Positions 32,161 to 40,837 of a stretch of 64,000 nt of DNA are shown one piece after another. The notes below the pieces were generated by a model. It had not been told where the DNA came from and made no database searches. It saw nothing but the letters and a program-made list of their open reading frames with translations. The first letter of the stretch is position 1. Each line of letters starts with the position of its first letter. Position numbers and translations under genes: made by a program. Source of the DNA: Pseudofrankia coriaricola (GTDB lineage Bacteria; Actinomycetota; Actinomycetes; Frankiales; Frankiaceae); NCBI RefSeq assembly GCF_001854805.1, contig NZ_MBLO01000235.1, forward strand, positions 62,001-126,000, given 5' to 3'.

Positions 32161-33134
32161 GGGTGGACCTGGGAGCCCGCGCCGAGGTCCAGGCGCATCG
32201 ACTGCAGGATCGTGAAGGTGGTGCTGGTGGTGAACGCCGGCACGTCCGCGGCCGCGAGCACGCCGGTGTACTGGGCGATGATGGGTGCGGCTGCCTTTGC
32301 TGTGACGGCGTCGAGGTAGCCGCCGACCGCCGCCCACACGTTCGCGCCGTACCTCACGAAGTACGGTGTCGGATCCACCGATCCCAGCGCGGCACGGCAG
32401 CTGTCGACAATGTCGGCGATGTAGCGCTGGTGCAGGGCAATGTCGTCGCGGGTACCGAGCCGACCGAGGTGCCCGCCGATGTAGTGCGTCCATGGATAGG
32501 ACAGAGCCTGGGCGGGGGCGTCGAGATAGCCTGGAACGTCCTCGCTGAGGTTGAGGTTGTAGATCGGTACCCAGCCGATGTTGACGATGTCGATGAGCAT
32601 CAGCGCGTCGTGGTCCGGGAAGTGGATGAAGATGTTGTCCGGCGAGTGATTCGGGCCGTGAAACGCCAGCTCGACTCGCTCTCCGCCGACCTGCAGCGTG
32701 TACCGATCCTCAAAGGTGACCTCGGGCGCCGGGCGGGTCGGGTCGTTGTCGCGAAGCAGCAGCCGCCGCGTCTCGACGTGACCGATGCGGACCACGTCGT
32801 CGCCGAACAGGTCCGCCGCCCCAGCGTGGTCGGCGTGGTGGTGGGAATACACCAGATGCGTCACCGTGTTCGGGACGCCTTCGGCCGCGGTGATCTCATC
32901 GACGGCACGACGCAGGTTGTGTCCGATCGTCGGTGGGGCGTCGAAGAGCGCCACCCCGTCGCGGGTGGCCAAGAACGCGCACTGGTAAGTGCCGTCGGTC
33001 ACCCAGAACAGGTTGCGCTGGACTCTGCCAACGTAGAAGCCGTGGTCGTTGAGGGCCGGGCCGAGCGCCAAGTCCGGGACCGGCGCGTAGTCGGGCAGCG
33101 GCTGGGGTTCGTCGGTGGCGGCTGATGTCATCAC
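32157..33134 (-). CDS. metallo-beta-lactamase-fold hydrolase
   Basis: 325 residues. Zinc motif SHHHADHAG (His98, His100, Asp102, His103), further ligand HGPNHSPDN and the late GGHLGRLGTR. Hydrolase of lactone, ester or thioester type; no signal peptide. First gene of the operon, whose promoter faces the LuxR gene. The order MBL, AKR, SnoaL, esterase, nitroreductase suggests stepwise breakdown of a lactone- or ester-containing compound. ATG 33134. Confidence 0.88.
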   Translation of the reverse strand: MMTSAATDEPQPLPDYAPVPDLALGPALNDHGFYVGRVQRNLFWVTDGTYQCAFLATRDGVALFDAPPTIGHNLRRAVDEITAAEGVPNTVTHLVYSHHHADHAGAADLFGDDVVRIGHVETRRLLLRDNDPTRPAPEVTFEDRYTLQVGGERVELAFHGPNHSPDNIFIHFPDHDALMLIDIVNIGWVPIYNLNLSEDVPGYLDAPAQALSYPWTHYIGGHLGRLGTRDDIALHQRYIADIVDSCRAALGSVDPTPYFVRYGANVWAAVGGYLDAVTAKAAAPIIAQYTGVLAAADVPAFTTSTTFTILQSMRLDLGAGSQVHP

Positions 33135-33206
33135 GATCTCCGCTCAAATTCGCCCGGCCTGACTGGCCGGTCGCTTGAGCGTTGTCGCCGACCGGATGAC
33201 CGGTCG

Positions 33207-33240
33207 TCACCAGATTCCGGTGATTCGCGTGCGATAGGCT
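33207..33240 (+). promoter_or_regulatory. LuxR promoter: dyad and -10 of a leaderless transcript
   Basis: The imperfect dyad TCACCAG-ATT-CCGGTGA (33207-33223) covers the -35 region, and TAGGCT (33235-33240) stands six bases before GTG 33247, with no ribosome site, so the mRNA is probably leaderless. The dyad repeats that at 30646-30662. Confidence 0.55.
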
Positions 33241-33246
33241 GACACG

Positions 33247-35913
33247 GTGCCACGTTCAGAGGGCACGCGGATGGCCGCGTCCACCACGGTCGATCCGCCA
33301 CACGCCCCTGGACCAGGGCTGATCAGCCGACCCGGTCTGCTTGCCGCACTGGACCGCGCCACTGAGCGTCGGGTAACGGTCATCTCGGCACCCGCCGGCA
33401 GTGGAAAAACGTCGCTCCTGCGGACCTGGGCCGGCCACGCCGCGACAGATCGCCGCATCGTGTTCCTGACCGTGCGGCCGGGCCAAGCCGACCCGCACCA
33501 GTTCTGGCTCGCTCTGCTAGCCGCGATCCGGGCGGCGTGCCACGCAGACCCGCCGTCGCCGACACCGGACTTCGACGGTCCCACGATGGTCGCCCAGGTT
33601 CTGGGTGAACTCGCCGCCCTCGACGGTGCCACCGCACTGATCATCGACGATCTCCACGAGCTGCATTCGACGTCCGCGATCGAGCATCTCACCGAACTGC
33701 TGGCGAACCTTCCCGCCGCGGTGCACGCGGCTGTCGCCACCCGACACGACTCGCCCCTGCGCCTGCACCGGCTGCGTCTGGACGGGGAACTCGCCGAGAT
33801 CCGCGCCGCGCAGCTGACCTTCACCGCGAGCGAAACCCGTCAGCTACTCTCCGCCGCCGGCGTCGACCTACCCGAGCGCCTCGTCGCCGTCCTGCACCAG
33901 CGGACCGAGGGCTGGGCCGCAGGCCTTCGCCTGGCCGCGCTGTCCCTGTCCGGCAACCCCGATCCGGCCGGGTTCGTGGCGGAGTTCTCCGGCACCGACC
34001 GCACCGTCGCCGAGTACTTGATGGCCGAAATGCTCGACCGGCAGCCGGCGGACGTCCAGCGGCTGCTGCTGCGCACCAGCGTGCTCGACCGGATCAACGG
34101 CGAGCTGGCCGATCTGCTCACCGGCGCCACCGGCTCAGAGGGGCTCCTGCTCGACTTGGAGGACACCAACGCGTTCGTCGTCTCCCTCGACCCCGGCCGC
34201 ACCTGGTTCCGGTTCCATCACCTAGTCGCCGACATGCTCGCCCTGCAACTGCGCCGCACCGAACCCGGCCAGGTGCCCAAGCTGCACCGACTCGCCGCCG
34301 GCTGGTTGACCGAGCGCAACCACCCCGTCGAGGCCATCGGCCACCTCCAAGCCGCCGGCGACTGGAGCGCCGCAGCCCGGCTGCTCACCGACCACGCGCT
34401 CAGCCTCACCCTCGACGGCCACGCCGCCACCGTGACCAGCCTGCTCCAGGCGTTTCCTGCCCCGATCCGCGACACGCATCCGGATTTGGCGCTGGTGGAC
34501 ACCATCGCCGACCTCGACCGGATGCGCCTGGACCACGCCGCCGCGCACCTCGACACCGTGCGCACCTACGCCGCAACGTCCCCAGCGGTCCACCGCGACC
34601 AGTTGAACCTGGCGATCGCGTCGCTGGACCTGCTACTCGCCCGGCTCCGCGGCCACTTCGACGGTGTCATCGCCCAGATCGACACCCTCTCCAGCGCCGG
34701 CACCATCGGTGGCGGCCTCGCCCTTGGCGCCGACCTGCGGGCCCTGGCCCTGATGAACCTCGGCGTCACCGAAGCCTGGTCGCTACGGCTGGCCGACAGC
34801 GAACGACACCTCCGCGACGGCGCCGCCCTCGCCCACGACATCAACCGCCCCTACCTCGAGGTCGCCTGCCGCGCCCACCTCGGATTCGCCGCGATCGCCC
34901 ACTCATTCGGCCAGGCCCGGCAGCACTGCGAGGACGCCATCGCCTTGGCCGCCCGGCATGGCTGGGCCACCGCACCGGTGATCGCACCGGCGCTGGCGAC
35001 ACTCGCCGGCACCCTCATCTGGACCGGAGAACTCGACCACGGCCGGCAATGGCTCGACCAGGCCCGGACCGCCGCCCACGGTGGCGGCGAACCCGGCCTT
35101 GAACTCCTGCTGCACCTCGTCGACGGCGTCTCGTATGCCGCACGAGGCCAGCACCCGCAAGCCCTCACCGCATTCACCACCGCCGCACGAGTCCAGACCC
35201 GCATGGCGGGACGGCACGGGCTTACCACCTGGGTCACCGCCTGGACGATCGCCACCCAGGCCCGCCTCGGACTGCTCGACCAAGCCGCAGCAACCCTCGC
35301 CACCGTCGACCCCGACCTAGCGGCCACCGGCGAAATGCGTAACGCCACCGCGGCGCTGCACCTTGCCGCCCACCAACCCGACGCCGCCCGGCACGCCCTC
35401 CGGCCGGTACTCGACGGCACCGCACCGGTCAACCCCTACCTCACCCGCGTCGAGGCCCACCTCCTCGACGCGCTCGCCCACCGTGACCTCGGCGACCTTC
35501 CCGCGGCTCGCGCCTGCGTCGAGCAGGCACTCGAGATCGCCGGACCCGACCGGCTGATCGCGCCGTTCTCGATGACCGGGGCATGGCAACTTCTCGAGAT
35601 GGCGCCCTCGCGTGCCACCGCCCACGCCGCCCTGATCGCCGACATCCGCGACGCCGTCCACGGCACGACCCCCGCGACCCCCGCCGTCGCGCCGGGGCAG
35701 CCGCACGAGCAGCTCAGCCCCAGCGAACTGCGAGTACTGCGGTACCTGCCCACCAACCTCACCCGACCTGAAATCGCCCACGAACTGTCCGTCTCCGTCA
35801 ACACCATCAACACACATATCCGCCACATCTACACCAAACTCGGCGCCACCGGCCGCTCCAGCGCCGTCGACCGCGGCCGTGAACTACGGTTGTTAGCCAC
35901 GGGCCACTCCTAA
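33247..35913 (+). CDS. LuxR-family regulator of MalT type
   Basis: 888 residues. STAND ATPase at the N terminus with Walker A APAGSGKTS (about 49-57) and Walker B ALIIDDLHEL; winged-helix linker EGWAAGLRLAALSLS; TPR-like middle; C-terminal LuxR helix-turn-helix (about 825-880) LSPSELRVLRYLPTNLTRPE, with the recognition helix VNTINTHIRHIYTKLG. GTG 33247 fits the -10 box; ATG 33271 is possible. Divergent from the six-gene catabolic operon, for which it is the likely effector-dependent activator. Inducer unknown. Confidence 0.92.
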   Translation: MPRSEGTRMAASTTVDPPHAPGPGLISRPGLLAALDRATERRVTVISAPAGSGKTSLLRTWAGHAATDRRIVFLTVRPGQADPHQFWLALLAAIRAACHADPPSPTPDFDGPTMVAQVLGELAALDGATALIIDDLHELHSTSAIEHLTELLANLPAAVHAAVATRHDSPLRLHRLRLDGELAEIRAAQLTFTASETRQLLSAAGVDLPERLVAVLHQRTEGWAAGLRLAALSLSGNPDPAGFVAEFSGTDRTVAEYLMAEMLDRQPADVQRLLLRTSVLDRINGELADLLTGATGSEGLLLDLEDTNAFVVSLDPGRTWFRFHHLVADMLALQLRRTEPGQVPKLHRLAAGWLTERNHPVEAIGHLQAAGDWSAAARLLTDHALSLTLDGHAATVTSLLQAFPAPIRDTHPDLALVDTIADLDRMRLDHAAAHLDTVRTYAATSPAVHRDQLNLAIASLDLLLARLRGHFDGVIAQIDTLSSAGTIGGGLALGADLRALALMNLGVTEAWSLRLADSERHLRDGAALAHDINRPYLEVACRAHLGFAAIAHSFGQARQHCEDAIALAARHGWATAPVIAPALATLAGTLIWTGELDHGRQWLDQARTAAHGGGEPGLELLLHLVDGVSYAARGQHPQALTAFTTAARVQTRMAGRHGLTTWVTAWTIATQARLGLLDQAAATLATVDPDLAATGEMRNATAALHLAAHQPDAARHALRPVLDGTAPVNPYLTRVEAHLLDALAHRDLGDLPAARACVEQALEIAGPDRLIAPFSMTGAWQLLEMAPSRATAHAALIADIRDAVHGTTPATPAVAPGQPHEQLSPSELRVLRYLPTNLTRPEIAHELSVSVNTINTHIRHIYTKLGATGRSSAVDRGRELRLLATGHS

Positions 35914-36067
35914 AGAGAACGAGCCGCCGCACCGTCCGGCTACTCTCATCGCCACCGGCGCGCGTGACACCGCAAGCGGCCACGAGGTCTTGAGATCAAG
36001 ATGAGACGACTCTCCCTTGAGGAATCATTTCGTCGATTGCAGAAATTGCGGCAGGCGGTCGAGGCGG

Positions 36068-36104
36068 GTGGGGGCTCGAATCCGCGACCGGAGAGTCATG
36101 AACC
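36068..36104 (-). other. second tRNA 3'-end-like sequence
   Basis: On the minus strand it reads GGTCGCGGATTCGAGCCCCC, like the T-arm of a tRNA, with a degenerate stem and no 5' half. Over the first 23 bases 20 match the copy at 10011-10056, same orientation. Possible attachment-site relic. Confidence 0.35.
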
Positions 36105-36120
36105 GGTCGGGTCCGCCGGA

Positions 36121-36281
36121 GGCTCAGCGGGGGAGACCGACACCGCGCTCGGCGATCGCGTTGCGCTGGATCTCGTCGGTGCGCCGCCGAGGCGCAGGCC
36201 GGGGCGAATAGCAGCCGCTCGATGTCGGCCCCGGGGCGGAGGCGGAGTGGCCCGCCGCGATCCTGGCCCGCGGCAGGTCCA
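36121..36281 (-). pseudogene. relic of an acyl-CoA dehydrogenase 3' end
   Basis: 36121-36235 matches the start of the region 41838-41945 (C-terminal codons of the intact dehydrogenase there) nearly base for base, then jumps to a match with 42070-42110, an internal deletion of about 120 bp. Frame is lost. It shows a second, dead copy of such a gene, or debris from a duplication of the neighbouring locus. Confidence 0.75.
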
Positions 36282-36465
36282 GCGACGGATGGACAGCCGC
36301 TCGCGCTCCCGCTCGGTGGCAGGCTCACGTCACGTGTCCCGGTCAGGACGTGCCGGGTCGACGGGTGCACCGCCGAGGCCCTCGGCATGGGTGCACCGCC
36401 GAGGCCCTCGGCATCCCGGCGGGCGGCTCGCTGACGCTGCGCCCGGGCGGCAAGCCGGCGGTCGG
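36282..36465 (+). pseudogene. relic of a PheA/TfdB-type monooxygenase 3' end
   Basis: Matches 8797-8950, the C-terminal thioredoxin-like domain of the intact monooxygenase, at well over 85% of positions, but contains a 26-bp exact tandem duplication (36363-36388 and 36389-36414) that shifts the frame. It is fused directly to the acyl-CoA dehydrogenase relic. Confidence 0.78.
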
Positions 36466-36675
36466 CGCGGCGCTGGACCGGTCGCCGCTGGCAGCGCGTG
36501 AGCCGTCGCGCGTGACCGATCGCGGGTGAGCCGGCTGCCCGTCGCCGACGCCGAGCACACCTGGTCACCGGGCCCCTGCCGCCCCTTGCCGCCGACCGCT
36601 GCTGAGGCCGCGTCCCGGGAAGCTGGCTGCGCCAAAGGGCGGACATACGCCGCGAATGGGGCGGAGACCTGGACT

Positions 36676-36699
36676 TTTCTGTCAAGCGCTTGATAGAAA
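36676..36699. promoter_or_regulatory. 24-bp near-perfect palindrome before the CoA-transferase operon
   Basis: Core TCAAGCGCTTGA is a perfect palindrome, extended after one unpaired position on each side by TTTCT and AGAAA. Length and CAAG...CTTG half-sites fit a TetR-family operator of actinobacterial acyl-CoA genes. It lies 53 bp before the GTG start. The TetR encoded at 40838-41578 is one candidate binder. Confidence 0.65.
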
Positions 36700-36751
36700 C
36701 TGTCCTCCGCGGGTGCTCCACCCGCTCAGGCACCTACCCAGGAGGCAGCGA

Positions 36752-38065
36752 GTGGTCGGATCGTCGTCGCGGCCCGCCGCCGGCGGGCTGGTCGATCGGT
36801 GGGCCGGGTGCCCGGCTGATCTCGAAGCAAGGTCGACGGCCTTACGCCGGATCCGCGTGTGCGACCTGTCCGGCCAGCTGGCCGGCGCCGGGGCGACCAG
36901 GATCCTCGCGGCGTTCGGCGCCCAGGTGATCCGTGTCGAGGACCCGGCGACCAGGGGCGGCTGGGACATCGTCCGCGGCGCCCCGCCCTACCGTGACGAA
37001 CGCCGCGGCATCGAGTTCGGCGGCGGCTTCAACAACCACAACACCGAGAAGCTGGGGATCACGCTCAACCTGCGCACCGAGCGCGGCCGTGACCTGCTCA
37101 CCCGGCTGATCGCGATCTCCGACGTCGTGACCGAGAACTTCGCCGGCGGGGTGTTCGCCAGGCTCGGCTTCCCGTACGAACGGCTCCAGGAGATCAGGCC
37201 CGACATCGTCTACGTCTCCCACAGCGGGTTCGGCGCCACCGGTCCCTACCGCGACTTCCGCACCTGGGGGCCGATCGTGCAGGCGGTGAGCGGCCTGACC
37301 TTCACCGCCGGCCTGGAGGGGCAGCCGCCGGCCGGCTGGGGCTTCTCGTACATGGACCACATGGGCGCCTACGCGATGGCGATCGCGACGTTCGCGGCGC
37401 TGTGGCACCGCGACCAGACGGGCGAGGGGCAGTGGGTGGATGTGGCCGGCGTCGAGGTCGGCCTGAGCCTCACCGGTCCCGACATCCTCGACCACCACCT
37501 AAACGGGCGTACCCCGCGAGCGCCGGGATCCGTCGACTCCAACCGCGGCGGCGCCCCCGCGATGGCACCGCACGGGATCTACCCCGCGCTGGGGGAGGAC
37601 CGCTGGATTGCGCTGGCCTGCCGCGACGACCTGGACTGGCGGCGCCTCGCGGACGAGATCGGCCAGCCCTGGGCCGTGGGCGCCGAGCTGGCGACGCTCG
37701 CCGCCCGGCTCGCCGACCAGGACGCGCTCGACGCCCGGCTGGCCGCGTGGACCGCCGGACTCGACGGCCAGGAACTCGCGGACCGGCTGGTGGCGGCCGG
37801 GATCCCCGCCAGCCCCGTCCGCACGCCGGCCGAGCGGATCGACGGGGCGGCGGCGACACCCGACTGGGATCTCTGGCCGACCGTCACGCATCCCGACATC
37901 GGGCCGATGCGGGTCGAGGGGCTGCCGGTGCACCTGTCGGAGACCGACTGGTCACTGCGTCGCGGCGCCCCGCGCCTCGGCGAGCACAACCGTTTCGTCC
38001 TGGGCGATCTGCTCGGTGTCGACGAGGCCGAGCAGGCCGAGCTGACGGCCGAGGGGGCCGTGTGA
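36752..38065 (+). CDS. family III CoA-transferase (CaiB/BaiF), Asp-containing subunit
   Basis: 437 residues from GTG 36752, with AGGAGG 7 bases upstream. Family III motifs: VCDLSGQLAGAGATRILAAFGAQVIRVE, the KLGITLNLRTERGRDLL segment, VYVSHSGFGATGP, and SYMDHMGA with Asp202 at the position of the covalent-intermediate nucleophile. Moves CoA between carboxylic acids by a glutamyl/aspartyl-CoA anhydride route. GTGA overlap with the next gene, a paralogue without this Asp, suggests a heteromer. Part of the acyl-CoA catabolic region. Confidence 0.9.
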   Translation: MVGSSSRPAAGGLVDRWAGCPADLEARSTALRRIRVCDLSGQLAGAGATRILAAFGAQVIRVEDPATRGGWDIVRGAPPYRDERRGIEFGGGFNNHNTEKLGITLNLRTERGRDLLTRLIAISDVVTENFAGGVFARLGFPYERLQEIRPDIVYVSHSGFGATGPYRDFRTWGPIVQAVSGLTFTAGLEGQPPAGWGFSYMDHMGAYAMAIATFAALWHRDQTGEGQWVDVAGVEVGLSLTGPDILDHHLNGRTPRAPGSVDSNRGGAPAMAPHGIYPALGEDRWIALACRDDLDWRRLADEIGQPWAVGAELATLAARLADQDALDARLAAWTAGLDGQELADRLVAAGIPASPVRTPAERIDGAAATPDWDLWPTVTHPDIGPMRVEGLPVHLSETDWSLRRGAPRLGEHNRFVLGDLLGVDEAEQAELTAEGAV

Positions 38066-39297
38066 CCGGCCCGCTGCACGGCCTGCGCGTCCTGGAGATC
38101 GCCGGGGAGTTCTCCGCCTACCCGGGCAAGGTGCTCGCCGACCTGGGAGCGAACGTCGTCGTGGTCGAGCCCCCCGGCGGGTCTGCGACCCGCGGCTGGG
38201 GCCCGTTCGCCGGCGACCTGCCGGCGCCCGAGGCGAGCCTGCACTGGCGGCACTACAACACCTCGAAGCGAAGCGTCCTGCTCGATCTGGGCGACGGCAC
38301 GGGCCGCGAGCGGTTCCGGGTGCTTCTCGCCGACTGCGACGTTCTCCTGGAGGGGCTGCCGGCGCGGGACACCGGCCTGCTCACGCTCGACCCGGCGACC
38401 TTCTCGGACGAGTACCCGTCGCTCGTCTGGGTCTCGGTAACGCCGTTCGGGCGGCGCGGGTCGCCCCCCGACGTCCCGGCCACCGACCTCACGCTGATGG
38501 CCGGCGGCGGCCCGGTACACAACTGCGGCTACGACGACCACACGTTGCCGCCGGTGCGGGGCGGTGGCGGGCAGAGCGCGCACGTCGCGGGATCCTTCGC
38601 CGTCACGGCCGCGCTCACCGCGCTCCTGCACCGCGCGGTGTCCGGGCGTGGGCAGCACGTCGACGTCAGCGTCGACGCCGCGCTCAACGTCTCCAGCGAG
38701 CTGGCCACCACCCAGTACCTCACCGACGGGGGCATCGTCGAGCGGCAGACGGGCCGGCACGCGATGGTCGGCGGCAGCGCTCCGACGCAGGTCCAGGCGG
38801 CCGACGGGCACCACGTCGTCCTGGGGTTCCCGCCGCGGGCTGCCGAGGACTACGCCTCGATCGTCGAGTGGGTCGACCTGGTCGGGCTGCGCGACGAGTT
38901 CCCCGACGTGGTCCTGCTGGAGCTCGGGGCCGAGCGCGGCGGTGTGGCCGTCATCGAGCTCGCGACCGACCCGCTGGCGCAGGAGATCTGGAACGCCTCG
39001 CGCGACGCGATGGTTCTGCTCGCCCAGCGCCTCCCGGCGTATGACTTCTTTCTGGGCTGTCAGCGCCGCGGCATCGTCGCGGGATTCGTGGCGTCGCCGG
39101 AGGAGGCGGTCGCCGACCCACACCTCGTCGCCCGGGGATTCGCGACCGAGGTGACCGATCCGTATACGGGCCGAGTCGAGACCCATCCTGGGGCGCCGTA
39201 CCGGTTCAACCATACCGCCTGGTGCATCTCCCGACCGGCTCCCCGGATCGGGGAGCACACCGAGAGTTTTCTCAAGACGGGTTGGAACGAGGACTGA
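38062..39297 (+). CDS. family III CoA-transferase paralogue lacking the nucleophilic Asp
   Basis: 411 residues. Same fold (LRVLEIAGEFSAYPGKVLADLGANVVVVE, VSVTPFGRRGSP, ISGRGQHVDVSVDA-like core), but the place of Asp202 in its partner is Ala173 (GQSAHVAGS). It is translated from a GTG overlapping the previous stop by 4 bp. Heteromeric CoA-transferases such as BbsEF-type pairs consist of two related subunits, so a structural partner role is likely. It could also be an independent enzyme with another nucleophile. Confidence 0.85.
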   Translation: MTGPLHGLRVLEIAGEFSAYPGKVLADLGANVVVVEPPGGSATRGWGPFAGDLPAPEASLHWRHYNTSKRSVLLDLGDGTGRERFRVLLADCDVLLEGLPARDTGLLTLDPATFSDEYPSLVWVSVTPFGRRGSPPDVPATDLTLMAGGGPVHNCGYDDHTLPPVRGGGGQSAHVAGSFAVTAALTALLHRAVSGRGQHVDVSVDAALNVSSELATTQYLTDGGIVERQTGRHAMVGGSAPTQVQAADGHHVVLGFPPRAAEDYASIVEWVDLVGLRDEFPDVVLLELGAERGGVAVIELATDPLAQEIWNASRDAMVLLAQRLPAYDFFLGCQRRGIVAGFVASPEEAVADPHLVARGFATEVTDPYTGRVETHPGAPYRFNHTAWCISRPAPRIGEHTESFLKTGWNED

Positions 39298-39400
39298 CGG
39301 CGCGTCTGCGAATCGGCGCTTCTGGGCCTTTCCCGATGCCTCCGAAGAAAGTCGCGCCTCCAATGCCGGCATTCACCACCGTGACAAGAGGAGAAGAACC

Positions 39401-40732
39401 ATGAGAGATATTGGGATCTCGCGTCATCCCGCGGGCCGCCGACGAGCGGGCAGACGCCCAGCCGGGATGACGTTAGCCGCCGCGGCGGCCCTGGCCGCGA
39501 GCCTGTTCCTCATCACCGGCTGCGGTGGCGGTGGCGGTGGCGGTGGCGACGACGGCGCCGGCGTCGCGGCCTCGACGGCCGCCGCCGCGGCCGCCGCCGA
39601 CGTGCTCGGTCCGGCCGCCGTGGCGAAGGGCACCCCGGTCCGGATCGGCATGATCTCGGACGGCAAGGGCCCGGTCTCGGACCTGTCCTACGAGGGGCGC
39701 GTCGCCGACGCCACCATCAAGTGGCTCAACGAGCACCGTTCCGGTATCGCCGGCCGGCCGATCGAGCTGGTGAAATGCGATGCCCTGGCGGATCCCGGCA
39801 AGGGCACCGACTGCGCCAACCGGATGGTCGAGCAGAACGTCGTGGCCGTCGTCGTCGGCTCGTCCTCGGTCGGGGAGAGCATCTGGACACCGCTGCACCA
39901 GGCGAAGATCCCGCTGATGTTCGCGAACACCTCCGCCTCCGCGGCGCTGGCGGACACCCAGTCGACCTTCGAGCTGACCGACCCGTTCTTCGGTCAGATC
40001 GACCTGCCGATCCAGCAGGCGAAGGACAAGGGCCTCAAGAAGGTGACCGCGGTCGTGATCGACGTGCCCGTCGTCTCGGACTTCTACAGGTCGGTCGCGC
40101 CGTCGAAGTTCAAGGAGAAGGGAATCGACCTCCACGTCGTCGCGGTCCCGCCGGGCACGGCCGACATGACGCCGCAGCTGCGGGACATCGCGACCGGCGA
40201 CCCGGGTGTCGTGTCGATCATCGGCGGCGACGCCTTCTGCATCAGCGCGCTCAACGGCCTGCGCGCGGTCGGGTACACCGGCCCGGTCGTCGCCCTGGCA
40301 CTGTGCATCACCGATGCGACGCGCAAGGCGGTGCCGGCCAGCTCCCTCAAGGGCCTGCGAGTCTCCGCGACCGCGCCCGTCGGCACGGACAACCCGTCGA
40401 CCCGCCTGCTGAACGCCGTCGTCAAGACCTATGGCCACGACATCGACGTCAACCGGCCCGGCACGATGAGCATGTTCACCGTGGTCGCCGCCTTTGGCGC
40501 GGCGGTCGAGGGACTCACCGGTGATGTCACGCCCGCGTCGATCACCGCCGCCATCAAGGCGATGCCGGAGAAGGACCTGCCGGGTGCGGAAGGCCTGCGT
40601 TTCCGGTGCAACGGCAAGGCGATTCCCGACCAGCCCGGGGTGTGTGTCCGGGGCGGGCTGGTCGCGACGCTGAACGACAAGGGCGAGCCGGCCGGGTTCA
40701 CGTCGGTCGGAGTCTCACCGATCGGGAACTGA
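39401..40732 (+). CDS. branched-chain-type ABC transporter substrate-binding lipoprotein
   Basis: 443 residues. Arg-rich N terminus, hydrophobic segment and lipobox LITGC followed by a run of Gly (Cys near residue 41), so it is an exported lipoprotein. Type I periplasmic-binding fold (Peripla_BP_6): PVRIGMISDGKGPVSDLSY, WLNEHRSGIAGRPIELVKCD, VAVVVGSSSVGES. AAGAGGAGAAG precedes ATG 39401. No permease or ATPase follows, so it must use a transporter encoded elsewhere, or act as a sensor. Next to CoA-transferases, which fits uptake of a carboxylic acid. Confidence 0.9.
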   Translation: MRDIGISRHPAGRRRAGRRPAGMTLAAAAALAASLFLITGCGGGGGGGGDDGAGVAASTAAAAAAADVLGPAAVAKGTPVRIGMISDGKGPVSDLSYEGRVADATIKWLNEHRSGIAGRPIELVKCDALADPGKGTDCANRMVEQNVVAVVVGSSSVGESIWTPLHQAKIPLMFANTSASAALADTQSTFELTDPFFGQIDLPIQQAKDKGLKKVTAVVIDVPVVSDFYRSVAPSKFKEKGIDLHVVAVPPGTADMTPQLRDIATGDPGVVSIIGGDAFCISALNGLRAVGYTGPVVALALCITDATRKAVPASSLKGLRVSATAPVGTDNPSTRLLNAVVKTYGHDIDVNRPGTMSMFTVVAAFGAAVEGLTGDVTPASITAAIKAMPEKDLPGAEGLRFRCNGKAIPDQPGVCVRGGLVATLNDKGEPAGFTSVGVSPIGN

Positions 40733-40753
40733 GCCGGTAGCCGATCGAGGGCC

Positions 40754-40785
40754 GAGCCGGTCGCCGTTTCGGCGGTGACCGGTTC
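40754..40785. terminator. hairpin between convergent genes
   Basis: GAGCCGGTCGCCG and the following CGGCGGTGACCGGTTC can pair over most of their length around a TTT loop, 22 bp after the lipoprotein stop and 52 bp after the TetR stop on the other strand. Probably a shared terminator. Confidence 0.55.
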
Positions 40786-40837
40786 GGCCGGCCGTCGCGC
40801 GGGGCCGGTCGTCTCGCCCGCCGGAGAACGGCCGACC

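Larger units (their letters stand above)
35914..36675. other. gene graveyard between the LuxR and CoA-transferase genes
   Basis: 762 bp with no intact gene. It is a chain of relics: a tRNA-end-like sequence, a piece matching the 3' end of an acyl-CoA dehydrogenase, and a piece matching the 3' end of a FAD monooxygenase. 36470-36670 shows nothing recognisable. Confidence 0.75.
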
